A stretch of 64,000 nt of DNA. It comes from Paraburkholderia fungorum. Lineage in GTDB: Bacteria > Pseudomonadota > Gammaproteobacteria > Burkholderiales > Burkholderiaceae. Below, in pieces: positions 33,349 to 40,959 of this stretch. The stretch spans positions 1 to 64,000 of the forward strand of contig NZ_CADFGE010000009.1 in assembly GCF_902833645.1 (NCBI RefSeq), written 5' to 3'. The translations under genes were made by a program, and so were the position numbers. Every line of letters starts with the position of its first letter. Position 1 is the stretch's first letter. Below the pieces are notes generated by a model, which saw only the letters and a program-made list of their open reading frames with translations, was not told the origin of the DNA and searched no databases.

Positions 33349-34545
33349 ATGAATCCGCAACGAATCGAAGCAGGGACTCTACCGGCGATCTTGGATATCG
33401 CGGCCGCCATGGAGAAAGTAAGGGCTACTCGTCCACGGGTATCCTCCGAGCCGCTGTGGTGGAACGATGTGAAGATCAATCAGGTTCTGAATGCTGGCGC
33501 TGCCGCGGGATACCTCCACAGGTCCTCCACGACTCAGGTCGAGTGGACTGAGTCGGGAGTAGCTGCCCTGGCGCTCGCTCGTACCGCTGGTCCATCGCCC
33601 GTAGCTGACGTGCCGGAAGCCAAGACCGTCTACTGCATCGAGCGTAAGGCGTTCGGTGTTGGCGGTGTCGACTGGTTCGTCGATGAGAAGGATCGGGCAG
33701 CTTCACCGGGTGACGATCAGGGCATCTGGTTTGATCTCGACGTTCCGGCGAGTGCCTCGAAGGACGACATCACCCGACTGGCTGACGCAGCCATGTGGGA
33801 GAAGTCGTACCAGGGGAACGACCCGGAATGCCGTTTCGTAGATCGGAAACTGGCGGAAACTCGGGTCACCTGTCCAACTGAATCGGGCCATCTGGGCGAT
33901 ATCGTTGGGTGTGGTTCGACCAACGTGAGCCAAGCCGACGACGAAGGTTTTCACGACTGCCGGGACTGCGGCCCGTTTTTTAAGGCCGAGGGAGCCGAGG
34001 TCGCCGATCGGAAAATGCCGGTGGAGCCGTATGCGGACTGGATTGGTATGAGTTCGCAGGCATACAAGCTCCGTTACGTCCGACACGACAATAAGCCGGC
34101 AGCGCGGAACATCGGCGCCGACCTGATTGCTGGTCGGGAGCAAGGGAAACTGCCCCAGACGACCGACGTTCTGGTCGAGGCGGCAATCGCGGCCGGGGCG
34201 AAGCGTGTCCCAGCGTACGGAAAGCGAGGTGACCCGGTGTTGTTCTATCCGGATCAGCTTGCGTCCTTCATCTCGTCTGTACAGCCTGAGGTCGAATCGA
34301 ACGTGCCGAGGCAGCTTACGGATATCGAGGCGAAACGCATTGCCGGACTGGTTCTCGAAGGTGACGACGAGACCGCTCTGGATGGCGTGGTTCACGACGA
34401 ATGCTCCGCGCTGGCCACCGGGATCAATAACGACGGCGCCGAAGCTCAGGTGAAATATCTCCTGGCAAACGGTTGGACCGAAGCCATGATCCTTAAAGAA
34501 GCTGGCATTGATCCTACGCTGGGCGCTCCGCGGCCTGGTATGTGA
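33349..34545 (+). CDS. Unknown element protein behind the conserved leader
   Basis: 398 residues. N-terminal helical domain (AAAMEKVRATRPRVSS, WWNDVKINQVLNAG) of HTH flavour, a middle with CPTESGHLGDIVGCGST and HDCRDCG (possible zinc site), and a repeated helical C-terminus (DIEAKRIAGLVLEGDDETALD, EAQVKYLLANGWTEAMILKEAGI). Shares its leader and hairpin style with the methyltransferase gene at 18599. Perhaps a DNA-associated plasmid-backbone protein; family not recognised. Confidence 0.6.
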   Translation: MNPQRIEAGTLPAILDIAAAMEKVRATRPRVSSEPLWWNDVKINQVLNAGAAAGYLHRSSTTQVEWTESGVAALALARTAGPSPVADVPEAKTVYCIERKAFGVGGVDWFVDEKDRAASPGDDQGIWFDLDVPASASKDDITRLADAAMWEKSYQGNDPECRFVDRKLAETRVTCPTESGHLGDIVGCGSTNVSQADDEGFHDCRDCGPFFKAEGAEVADRKMPVEPYADWIGMSSQAYKLRYVRHDNKPAARNIGADLIAGREQGKLPQTTDVLVEAAIAAGAKRVPAYGKRGDPVLFYPDQLASFISSVQPEVESNVPRQLTDIEAKRIAGLVLEGDDETALDGVVHDECSALATGINNDGAEAQVKYLLANGWTEAMILKEAGIDPTLGAPRPGM

Positions 34546-34566
34546 TCTATCAAGCTGAAACCCGCC

Positions 34567-34596
34567 CGCCATGCCTCACTTCGGAGGGGCGTGGCG
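34567..34596 (+). terminator. Hairpin after 33349 gene
   Basis: CGCCATGCC and GGCGTGGCG pair with one G-U around TCACTTCGGAGG. No T-run follows, so termination would be weak. Sequence context ACCCGCCCGCC resembles the terminators at 20428 and 35505. Confidence 0.4.
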
Positions 34597-34649
34597 AGCT
34601 GATCGCGAAAGTAACTTTAAACCCTCGCGGGAAGTCATTCCCGCATGGG

Positions 34650-34680
34650 GATGCTTCTCGCAATTTTTTGGAGAAGCATC
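34650..34680 (+). promoter_or_regulatory. Ribosome-site-sequestering hairpin
   Basis: GATGCTTCTC (34650-34659) pairs perfectly with GAGAAGCATC (34671-34680), and the ATG of the next gene starts at 34681. The GGAG of the ribosome site is inside the stem, so translation should depend on opening it. Confidence 0.6.
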
Positions 34681-35484
34681 ATGAATCAACAAGTGAAAAT
34701 GCCAGAGCCGCAGTATTCGCGTGTCGACCGGGTGCGTGCCGCTCAAAAGGCCATTATGGTTCACGCCGAAGTGCTGGGCATCGAACAGAGTGAAGCTACA
34801 TTGGCGGATGAGTTGGTGACGTCGCTGCGGGAATTCTCGACAAACGAGAATTTCAGTCACGTCCCAATGAATCTGCCGCAAAACGACCCTATCGCATGCG
34901 AGATTCTGGGCGAACTCATCGACTACTCGACTGGTCGATCCGGCCTTCGTGATTTCTATCCGGGAAAGGTTGATCGGGCGACGGGGCGTCTTTCGCTCGA
35001 CCGTGCTGACCGGGAGGTATCCCTTTATGTGAAAGGCGGCACTCCTTTCTGTGGCATTCGGGTGGGCAGTGTCTTGGAACGATATCCTGTTACGGCGGAA
35101 GGAGTTGCCGTCCTGACCAACGACGCGATAAAGGCACTGATCGACGCGATTCCTAGTGAAAAATTGGTTGCTGACGGTTCTGAACGGAAAGTGCCGGTAG
35201 CCATGCGTCAGGCCGACCCAGCAGGGGCGAAGCAGTTTTTTTCCGAACTGCTGGATTCGGTGGAAACGCTGAGTGGCATTGCTGATCAGTACGGTTCTCG
35301 CACCCTGGCGGACCTGATGTTTCTGCAGAATGCGATCGCAAGTGGTGGCTTCATCGACCACTATCCCGACGGCTCTTCAGTCGGAGAGGTCGTGAAGGAA
35401 CTGCCATCGGCTGATCGCTGGATGAAATATGTCGCGCTGCAGTACCTCGAAGAGAAGTACGAGGCACCATCACCGCACATGTAA
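34681..35484 (+). CDS. Unknown element protein behind an RNA hairpin
   Basis: 267 residues, soluble, acidic. Features: YSRVDRVRAAQKAIMVHAEVLGI, DPIACEILGELIDYSTGRSG, EVSLYVKGGTPFCGIRVG and a helical end SADRWMKYVALQYLEEKY. No recognised domain. A strong terminator follows at 35505. Likely the partner of the 33349 gene in the same backbone module. Confidence 0.6.
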   Translation: MNQQVKMPEPQYSRVDRVRAAQKAIMVHAEVLGIEQSEATLADELVTSLREFSTNENFSHVPMNLPQNDPIACEILGELIDYSTGRSGLRDFYPGKVDRATGRLSLDRADREVSLYVKGGTPFCGIRVGSVLERYPVTAEGVAVLTNDAIKALIDAIPSEKLVADGSERKVPVAMRQADPAGAKQFFSELLDSVETLSGIADQYGSRTLADLMFLQNAIASGGFIDHYPDGSSVGEVVKELPSADRWMKYVALQYLEEKYEAPSPHM

Positions 35485-35504
35485 TCCATCAACTTGAGAC
35501 CCAC

Positions 35505-35544
35505 GCCCACTGCGTTCCCTTCGGGGAGCCAGTGGGCTTTTTTT
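35505..35544 (+). terminator. Rho-independent terminator
   Basis: GCCCACTG pairs with CAGTGGGC around a TTCCC/GGGGA inner stem, then seven Ts. Textbook form. Confidence 0.9.
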
Positions 35545-35683
35545 CGTCCGTGCATTTCGTGATTTTGGGCGCGCGTGTCGCGCGGAATTTTCCTTGGAAA
35601 GCCGCGAGCAAGGGTTGAGCGAGGAGAAAAGGTACTTTTCTGCCGATACACTGCCTGAACGAACAACGAAACGGGGTAGTGAA

Positions 35684-36343
35684 ATGGCGAAAGCACCGGT
35701 CATTGAGGATAGGGATCTCAAGCATATGCTCAAGGTCGCGGCGGTCACGGGGGAGTCGCCAGTGCGCGACGTGGCGCTGCTCTACGTCCTGTTCGGCACC
35801 GGCATGATGCCTACCGAACTGGCGACAGTCACCGTGACGGACTATCTGACCGAAGATAAGGGCGTCCGGCAAGAGAGCCTTGTACGAGCAGCGATCGCAC
35901 ACAACAGTCGAGAGCGGCCGTTGTTCTGGGTGAATCCTCGCGTCGTCGCGGCCATCGATGCTTACCTCGCCCTGCGCGTTACGCTGAAGCATGGCGTGAC
36001 CACGCGCAAGGCCGCGTTTCTGGGACTTGATCCAGAAGGACCTCTGTTCCGCCGTGCTGACGGCGAGCCGTATGCACTTACGCAGCGCAAGACGCGGACA
36101 GGTGCGATCAGCTATGCCTGCGATTCGATTAGCCAGGTCATCCGCCGGTTGCATGCCCAGGCCGGCGTCGAGGGCGGTCACGCTTTGGCCGGCCGACGTA
36201 CGTTTGCCGTGCGCCTGCACCGAAGAGGATACGATCTCCGGCACATATCCGAACTCCTGGGCCACGGCACACTGACGGCCACGAAGCGGCTCATAGATAG
36301 TGGCCCTGTGAAGCTCGGTGACCTCGTCGCGAGTGTGATTTGA
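35684..36343 (+). CDS. Tyrosine-recombinase-like protein lacking the nucleophile tyrosine
   Basis: 219 residues from MAKAPVIED behind GGGGTAGTGAA. It is a catalytic-domain-only recombinase fold: FGTGMMPTELATV (box I, with Met in place of Arg), SRERPLFWVNPR, GHALAGRRTFAVRL and LRHISELLGHGTLTATKRLID. The position of the Tyr nucleophile reads Leu (TKRLID). The remnant at 29712 shares this change, so the family appears to keep a DNA-binding, non-cutting form. It borders the array block at 36.4 kb and may act in regulation or as a partner of an active recombinase. Confidence 0.75.
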   Translation: MAKAPVIEDRDLKHMLKVAAVTGESPVRDVALLYVLFGTGMMPTELATVTVTDYLTEDKGVRQESLVRAAIAHNSRERPLFWVNPRVVAAIDAYLALRVTLKHGVTTRKAAFLGLDPEGPLFRRADGEPYALTQRKTRTGAISYACDSISQVIRRLHAQAGVEGGHALAGRRTFAVRLHRRGYDLRHISELLGHGTLTATKRLIDSGPVKLGDLVASVI

Positions 36344-36382
36344 CCGCTGTGGCGCTTAAGTCTGTCCGACTTTTGCCGTTAT
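36337..36382 (+). repeat. 46-bp repeat after recombinase stop, copy 2
   Basis: Matches 29010-29055 without gaps. It spans the stop of the recombinase-like gene and ends 28 bases before the operator at 36410. Confidence 0.6.
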
Positions 36383-36409
36383 ATCGTCTGCGTGCACGGT
36401 GCGCTATCA

Positions 36410-36428
36410 TGGTACGCAACGCGTATCA
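36410..36428. promoter_or_regulatory. Operator 1 of the array regulator
   Basis: TGGTACGC-AAC-GCGTATCA, an imperfect 8-bp inverted repeat (one mismatch), 12 bases before the HTH gene start. Near-copy of 36665-36683. Confidence 0.65.
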
Positions 36429-36440
36429 ACTTCAAAGGCT

Positions 36441-36662
36441 ATGTCGGATACTACCCAGCAGGATTTCTTGAAGGACGCCAAGGCACAGCTTGGCCTCACG
36501 TGGGACGAACTCGCGGTGGCGAGCGGGATCAATCCGCGCGCCCTGAAGACCTACCGGATGCCAGACGAATCGAAGGACTATCGCGCCCTCCCAGATCTTG
36601 CCCGTGCGGCGATCGTGCGATTGCTCGAAGATCGTCGCGGGCGGCGTACGAAACGCGCTTGA
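36441..36662 (+). CDS. Small HTH regulator heading the array
   Basis: 73 residues from MSDTTQQDFLKDAK. The HTH LGLTWDELAVASGINPRALKTYR resembles small XRE/Cro proteins that control phage-like or plasmid-like modules. An ATG at 36399 would run through the operator and is less likely. Identical-looking operators lie directly before and after the gene, so it should repress itself and the following array. Confidence 0.75.
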   Translation: MSDTTQQDFLKDAKAQLGLTWDELAVASGINPRALKTYRMPDESKDYRALPDLARAAIVRLLEDRRGRRTKRA

Positions 36663-36664
36663 CA

Positions 36665-36683
36665 TGGTACGCAATGCGTACCA
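36665..36683. promoter_or_regulatory. Operator 2 of the array regulator
   Basis: TGGTACGC-AAT-GCGTACCA, a perfect 8-bp inverted repeat with 3-base centre. Lies between the HTH gene and the first array gene. Confidence 0.7.
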
Positions 36684-36714
36684 TCATGGCATCGCGATAT
36701 TTGTCAGGAAAAGC

Positions 36715-37122
36715 ATGCGAGTGTGCGACGCGGCGTTGGCGGTGCTACTGGAGACGAAGAACCCGAGCGTGATGTACGGGGACGAGTGGCTTTGTCGCCG
36801 CATCGCGGACCGGATGCAGTGGGCGCACGAAGGGCCGTACACAAGCCGGCGCGTGCTTCGCGCGCTGTCGAAGACACCGGGACGGTTAATCAAGGGATTG
36901 GCAGGAAACAAAGGTCGGCGTCGGCGCGAGGAAAACGACATGAATAAACGGATTGTGATGCTTTCGATTGCGCTCGTGATGGGCTGCATCGGGTGGTATG
37001 GCTTGACGAAGAAGCCCGCGGTCGGCGGCGCATGCGTCCAGCCGGGGACGGTGGCGACAGCGGCCAACGGAGCGTTGCTCGCCTGTGTGGATGGTCGCGT
37101 GACTTGGAAGTCGGCCCACTAA
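36715..37122 (+). CDS. First array frame; two proteins may share it
   Basis: A 135-residue open frame from MRVCDAALAVLL. The first 75 residues look like a small wHTH (WLCRRIADRMQW, TSRRVLRALSKTPGRLIKGL). A GGAAAACGAC motif then precedes an in-frame ATG at 36942, which begins a separate-looking membrane protein. Either a single fusion is made or the stop of the first gene has been lost. Confidence 0.45.
   Translation: MRVCDAALAVLLETKNPSVMYGDEWLCRRIADRMQWAHEGPYTSRRVLRALSKTPGRLIKGLAGNKGRRRREENDMNKRIVMLSIALVMGCIGWYGLTKKPAVGGACVQPGTVATAANGALLACVDGRVTWKSAH
36942..37122 (+). CDS. Small membrane or lipoprotein-like array protein
   Basis: 60 residues from MNKRIVMLSIALVMGCIGWYG: basic start, hydrophobic helix and a Cys as in a lipoprotein signal (VMGC). 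The short mature part has two more Cys (GGACVQPG, LLACVDGRV). Preceded by GAGGAAAACGAC, the array motif. Confidence 0.55.
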
Positions 37123-37138
37123 CAACTCGGAAAAGAAA

Positions 37139-37300
37139 ATGAATCCAGGTCTGAGAAAAATCCTCGCGGTTCCTATGGGTTGCCTGCTTATCGCGGGGGT
37201 GGTTTTGATGGCGCAAGGAAAGTGGGACACTGCACTGAAATTGGCGGAGATTGCGTCTCCGGTGACGATCGTAATTACTGTGCTGGTGTTTGCGGCCTAA
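37139..37300 (+). CDS. Two-helix membrane mini-protein
   Basis: 53 residues: MNPGLRKILAVPMGCLLIAG, a short polar loop and a second hydrophobic helix (VTIVITVLVFAA) at the end. Ribosome region GGAAAAGAAA. 16 bases after the previous stop. Role unknown; holin-like or channel-like size. Confidence 0.55.
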   Translation: MNPGLRKILAVPMGCLLIAGVVLMAQGKWDTALKLAEIASPVTIVITVLVFAA

Positions 37301-37321
37301 ATCTGAAAGCGGAAAAGCGCA

Positions 37322-37699
37322 ATGGTCAAAAAGTTACTTGCTATCGGGATTTCGACGCTGTTAACAGGTGCGGCCCATGCGAGCAACGTCGAGTTTCAGC
37401 GAGGCGTGTCGTTGCATGAGCAGGTCCGCCAAGTCGTGCAGCGCGAGGGCTACACCTTGGTCTGGCGCTTGCCGGTGGATGCAACGGCGGTGGAGGCAGC
37501 GCGTCCGTACCTCAACTGGGTTGACGCGATCTACGGCGCAACGAAACAGCTTTCGGAAACGACAGTAGCAGGCACGAAGGTCTCGGCAGATTTGGCTGCT
37601 CCAGTGGTATGCGATGGCAGCAGGACGATCACGATAACCACTCTTCGTGACGCGCGCCGAATCGTCAATTCCGAAGCTCGGTGTCACGACCTCAAGTAA
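37322..37699 (+). CDS. Secreted array protein with TcpQ/PilL-like segment
   Basis: 125 residues. Signal peptide (KKLLAIGISTLLTGAAHA). The segment SLHEQVRQVVQREGYTLVWR resembles the TcpQ or PilL N-terminal domain of type IV pilus systems, which binds the outer-membrane secretin region. Two Cys in the second half. Behind GGAAAAGCGCA. This is the one array gene with a hint of a known family. Confidence 0.6.
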   Translation: MVKKLLAIGISTLLTGAAHASNVEFQRGVSLHEQVRQVVQREGYTLVWRLPVDATAVEAARPYLNWVDAIYGATKQLSETTVAGTKVSADLAAPVVCDGSRTITITTLRDARRIVNSEARCHDLK

Positions 37700-37721
37700 G
37701 CCAAGGAAAAGAGGAATCAAC

Positions 37722-38144
37722 ATGCTAATGGCACTACTCGTAATGATCGGGCTCGCTCCGGCTCAAGCGACGGACAACCCGTGTTTCGGCCCGACGTGGG
37801 CCTTGTCCGAGCGTGCGGCGCTTGCGTGCGACTTCAAGGATGCAAGCAAGGTCGCAGCAAGCGGAATTCCGCCCGGCTATGTCGGATCGAGAACACAGGT
37901 CTCGTTCAGCCTTACTCCGCTGAATGTGGGAGGCATGCGCAAATCTATTCTCGTCAGCAATAAGGTAGTCGGTCAAGCTGATCTGGACACGACGGCGGCA
38001 ATGATCGGTGCGGATGGCGGCTGGGTTGATCAAGACGGCACTGCCCACGGCGCTAGGAACGGGTGGACGCTCGATCTGGCTCATGAGGGCATCCACGCAA
38101 AAGCCGGATCGCTGGTTGCACTGCTGGATGGTCAGCCCGCCTAA
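37722..38144 (+). CDS. Secreted array protein D
   Basis: 140 residues. Signal peptide MLMALLVMIGLAPAQA. Mature part with two Cys early (NPCFGPTW, ALACDFKD) and beta-rich SRTQVSFSLTPLNVGG. Behind GGAAAAGAGGAATCAAC. The gene at 32219 keeps the same signal peptide but is truncated. Confidence 0.6.
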   Translation: MLMALLVMIGLAPAQATDNPCFGPTWALSERAALACDFKDASKVAASGIPPGYVGSRTQVSFSLTPLNVGGMRKSILVSNKVVGQADLDTTAAMIGADGGWVDQDGTAHGARNGWTLDLAHEGIHAKAGSLVALLDGQPA

Positions 38145-38158
38145 TCGAAGGAAAAACG

Positions 38159-38353
38159 ATGCCACAAGTTAAAGGGTTACTTGCATGCTTGGCTGTGATC
38201 TTCGTGCTCGCTGGAGTAATCGGACTTCCCATGTTGCTCGCGGCGAAACTCATGACGCATCCAACGGCCGGGGATGTCATGGTCGTAGCACTTCCATTGT
38301 CCGGTCTGTTGCTCGGGGGGCTTGGGCTAGGACTGTGGCGGCTGCAACGATAA
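38159..38353 (+). CDS. Two-helix membrane mini-protein
   Basis: 64 residues: LLACLAVIFVLAGVIGLPML and VMVVALPLSGLLLGGLGLGL are membrane helices with a short polar turn between. Behind GGAAAAACG, 14 bases after the previous stop. Confidence 0.55.
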   Translation: MPQVKGLLACLAVIFVLAGVIGLPMLLAAKLMTHPTAGDVMVVALPLSGLLLGGLGLGLWRLQR

Positions 38354-38370
38354 ATGACCGGAAAGTTCTC

Positions 38371-38661
38371 GTGACCACTTCGACTGATACGTCCGCGCCG
38401 ATACTTCCTGAAGTCGCCCAACGAATGCATTGGGAATCTGAGTTGGCGACGAAGATTGCTTCACTCGACGCGCCGGGCACTTTGGCGTTGGTCTACTACG
38501 TGTCGGCTGAGTCAGCGGGGGAAGCGACGCGGCAGTCATGGCCGATTCGCGGCACGGTCGATGAGTTCATCCAGCAGTTCCTAGACATGCCGGAAGATCG
38601 CAAGTTGGAGCGCCTGATCGGCTATCCACAAGTCACGAAGCAGCGCTTCAGTGCGAAGTAA
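38371..38661 (+). CDS. Soluble array protein, GTG start
   Basis: 96 residues from GTG behind CCGGAAAG (a one-base variant of the array motif). VAQRMHWESELATKIASL and VDEFIQQFLDMPEDRKLERL are helical. No signal peptide or domain recognised. Confidence 0.5.
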   Translation: MTTSTDTSAPILPEVAQRMHWESELATKIASLDAPGTLALVYYVSAESAGEATRQSWPIRGTVDEFIQQFLDMPEDRKLERLIGYPQVTKQRFSAK

Positions 38662-38715
38662 AACGGAATTGAAAAGCAACCGGTGCGCGAGCGCCATTCG
38701 GGGAGTAAAAGCGAG

Positions 38716-38955
38716 ATGCCAAAAGACTATCTGACCGTGGTGATTCAGTTGCCGGACGACCCCGAACAGCGCAAGGCCGTGACGGCTGCGCTCCCGGTTT
38801 CGGGGAATTTCCACGGTGGCCGCATCACGGCAATGTCGCTCGAAGACGAAATTACCGTCAACGAGATTCTGGAAGAAAAGCTCGACAGTGACGAAGTTGA
38901 CGAAGTGCGTGCGCAGGCCAAAGTAATTGCTGCACGCGCCGAAGCCGCCGCGTAA
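38716..38955 (+). CDS. Soluble acidic array protein
   Basis: 79 residues from MPKDYLTVVIQLPDD; an upstream in-frame GTG at 38683 is possible. A beta strand opens it and the rest is acidic and helical (LEDEITVNEILEEKLDSDE). Preceded by GGAGTAAAAGCGAG. Confidence 0.5.
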   Translation: MPKDYLTVVIQLPDDPEQRKAVTAALPVSGNFHGGRITAMSLEDEITVNEILEEKLDSDEVDEVRAQAKVIAARAEAAA

Positions 38956-38973
38956 CCATCGGAAAATCACATC

Positions 38974-39345
38974 ATGAAGAAACTGTTTTTGATGCTCGCG
39001 CTTGCGAGCGTGGCAAGCGTAGCGATGGCCGGTAAGCCTGTGGTTATCAAGGACACGCGCGCCGGTACGTCGATCAGCGGCGGTCCTGCCTCGGGCGTGC
39101 TGCTGATGCGCGAAGGTGACGCGTGTTCTCTGACCGAGTACAAGCATTCGCCCGACAAGCCCAATCAGGTTGCGTTGCCTGTTATCGTGCATCGCATGTA
39201 TCCGTGTGACGCTCGCGGCAACCCTGTTTCCGGTAACGTGAACGAAGTGAGGATTGGCGACGGAGCCACCGCAACAACTCGCGGCCTCAATATCCAGCAA
39301 TCGACAAAAGGGACCGGTAACACCAATTCGGTAGTCATCGAATAG
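38974..39345 (+). CDS. Secreted array protein A, copy 2
   Basis: 123 residues, almost identical to 31209-31589 including the untranslated tail GCAGCCAAAAACCACGGAAA after the stop. Signal peptide and two-Cys mature part as there. Start behind GGAAAATCACATC. Its following neighbour differs from that of copy 1. Confidence 0.7.
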   Translation: MKKLFLMLALASVASVAMAGKPVVIKDTRAGTSISGGPASGVLLMREGDACSLTEYKHSPDKPNQVALPVIVHRMYPCDARGNPVSGNVNEVRIGDGATATTRGLNIQQSTKGTGNTNSVVIE

Positions 39346-39371
39346 GCAGCCAAAAACCACGGAAAATTAAT

Positions 39372-39773
39372 ATGGAATCTTCGCGCATGAACGGCACTTC
39401 GACGCTGCGCTCACGGGTTGCGTCATATCTGCTGCTTGCCTGCGTGGCTGTGGGGGCCGTGGCGCTTATATACCATCAGATGACCCGTGCGTATGTAATG
39501 CAGGCAGCGAATGTGGAACAAGCCTACGACGGATGCTCTGCGATGGTCTCGGATTACGCAACGCGCTTGCTCGCGACAAGTGACGACATCAAATGGTCAG
39601 TCGGAAGCGTAGAGGTGCTGCCCCGAGTGACGGGCTGCAACGTTTCGATGACCTTCAAGAAAGGCGCCGACGCTGATAACGAGGTTTGGAATGTGGCGGT
39701 CGCTGATGACAGCCACGGCTATTCCTATAGCGTTACCAGTGCTCGACTCTTTGGCACTGAGACGGCCAACTGA
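39372..39773 (+). CDS. Membrane-anchored array protein
   Basis: 133 residues with an N-terminal membrane helix (SYLLLACVAVGAVALIY) and a periplasmic domain bearing two Cys (DGCSAMVS, VTGCNVSM) and a beta-rich end. Behind GGAAAATTAAT. Plan resembles a minor pilin or pilus-anchored subunit without the prepilin motif. Confidence 0.55.
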   Translation: MESSRMNGTSTLRSRVASYLLLACVAVGAVALIYHQMTRAYVMQAANVEQAYDGCSAMVSDYATRLLATSDDIKWSVGSVEVLPRVTGCNVSMTFKKGADADNEVWNVAVADDSHGYSYSVTSARLFGTETAN

Positions 39774-39786
39774 CATAGGAAAATAT

Positions 39787-40191
39787 ATGAACAACTTCTT
39801 CCCTCCCAACATTGAACAGAAGCCTTTGCCGCCATCGAAGACGGAGCGGATTTTCTCGCAAGTTTTCGGCGCGGCTGTAGCTCTGGCCGTGGCATTGCAG
39901 ATGATCGGCGCGGTGCAGCTCAATGTGGTGCGTGACACGCTCGCACAGTATGGGTTCGGTGGAGTCGGCCACGTGCTCGATATCGGTTTCGAGTTGTTTC
40001 ACAGCATCTTGAGCGGGCCGGTTCCTCAAGTTGCAAGCTGGACCGAAACGCTCCCAGCCGCGACCATGCACAACGGTTATCTCGCCGTGTTGACGCTGGC
40101 TGTCGGCTCCTTCGCCACAAGTTTTTCGCTCGCAATACACCGCGAGCAAACGAACTTTGCGCGCGGTATGGGCGATACCCGGTCGTGGTGA
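39787..40191 (+). CDS. Two-helix membrane array protein
   Basis: 134 residues. Pro-rich cytosolic start (FFPPNIEQKPLPPSK), helix VFGAAVALAVALQMIGAVQL, a middle segment, helix YLAVLTLAVGSFATSFSL, and a polar tail. Behind GGAAAATAT. Function unknown. Confidence 0.55.
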   Translation: MNNFFPPNIEQKPLPPSKTERIFSQVFGAAVALAVALQMIGAVQLNVVRDTLAQYGFGGVGHVLDIGFELFHSILSGPVPQVASWTETLPAATMHNGYLAVLTLAVGSFATSFSLAIHREQTNFARGMGDTRSW

Positions 40192-40229
40192 ATAACGGAT
40201 AGGAAAATAGGAAAAAGGGGATTGACGAA

Positions 40230-40601
40230 ATGAAGAGAGTCGCACTTGCACTGCTGGCCGTGGTCAGCGTCGCAGCCCACGCGGAAGCCGGTCGATACGT
40301 CGCAACCGATGCCGACACATCGGCTTCGGCGCTGGTATCGCGGTGGGCCGCACTCGATGGTCGAACGGTCAAGTGGGAGGCCACTGGCGATTTCCCGCTG
40401 CGCAATGCGGCCCGGTTGAACGCTAGGGGACAACTCGCCACGTCTCCGAGTCTTGATGATGCCTTTGAGCGGGTTGCGAAGCTCACGCGCGAAGAAAAGC
40501 CCGACGCACCGGTTCTGTTTGCCTGCGCGTATCAGCATGGCAAGGTGGCTATGGAAGTCCGCGAGGTCGGTCAGCCTGAGTGCGGTAAGCCGCTTAACTG
40601 A
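40230..40601 (+). CDS. Secreted array protein B, copy 2
   Basis: 123 residues, nearly identical to 31633-32004 (for example Pro/Leu in GDFPPR/GDFPLR). The identity extends upstream to AAAATAGGAAAAAGGGG and downstream through the next gene, so the whole block was copied. Signal peptide and two-Cys mature part. Confidence 0.7.
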   Translation: MKRVALALLAVVSVAAHAEAGRYVATDADTSASALVSRWAALDGRTVKWEATGDFPLRNAARLNARGQLATSPSLDDAFERVAKLTREEKPDAPVLFACAYQHGKVAMEVREVGQPECGKPLN

Positions 40602-40633
40602 AATCGGAAAATTCAGGAAACGGAAAAGACGCT

Positions 40634-40801
40634 ATGTCAGACAACACGCAAAAAGTGGAAGAGCCGACCGAGGCATATGAGGCTGGCTGTCGCGCTTTCG
40701 AGGAAGGCGCGGATCTGGACACCGGCAACTCGTATCCGAAATTGTCGTACGACTGGCATGACTGGCAAAGCGGTTGGTGCGATACCGCGAACGAAGATTG
40801 A
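40634..40801 (+). CDS. Small acidic Trp-rich array protein C, copy 2
   Basis: 55 residues, one residue different from 32038-32205 (GNSYPK instead of GNPYPK). Behind GGAAAAGACGCT. No membrane segment. Confidence 0.65.
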   Translation: MSDNTQKVEEPTEAYEAGCRAFEEGADLDTGNSYPKLSYDWHDWQSGWCDTANED

Positions 40802-40812
40802 AACGGAAAAAC

Positions 40813-40944
40813 ATGCTGCTGAATAAATGGAAGGACGGGAGCGCGGGACACGCAAAAGCAATGGCTGCGGCATTCGTCAACGCGATTGTTTACGCCGGTA
40901 TTCTCGGCGCTGTCGCGCTGATCGGCTTGCATTTGTCCAAGTAG
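40813..40944 (+). CDS. Single-helix membrane mini-protein
   Basis: 43 residues: MLLNKWKDGSAGHAKAMAA then a helix FVNAIVYAGILGAVALIGL. Behind GGAAAAAC with only two bases to the ATG. Similar in size to filamentous-phage coat or accessory proteins, but without a signal peptide. Confidence 0.5.
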   Translation: MLLNKWKDGSAGHAKAMAAAFVNAIVYAGILGAVALIGLHLSK

Positions 40945-40959
40945 ACATGAGGAAAAGCC

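Noticed and set aside
36399-36440. Longer start for the HTH gene at 36399
   Set aside because: It would translate through operator 1; the ATG at 36441 fits the family length.
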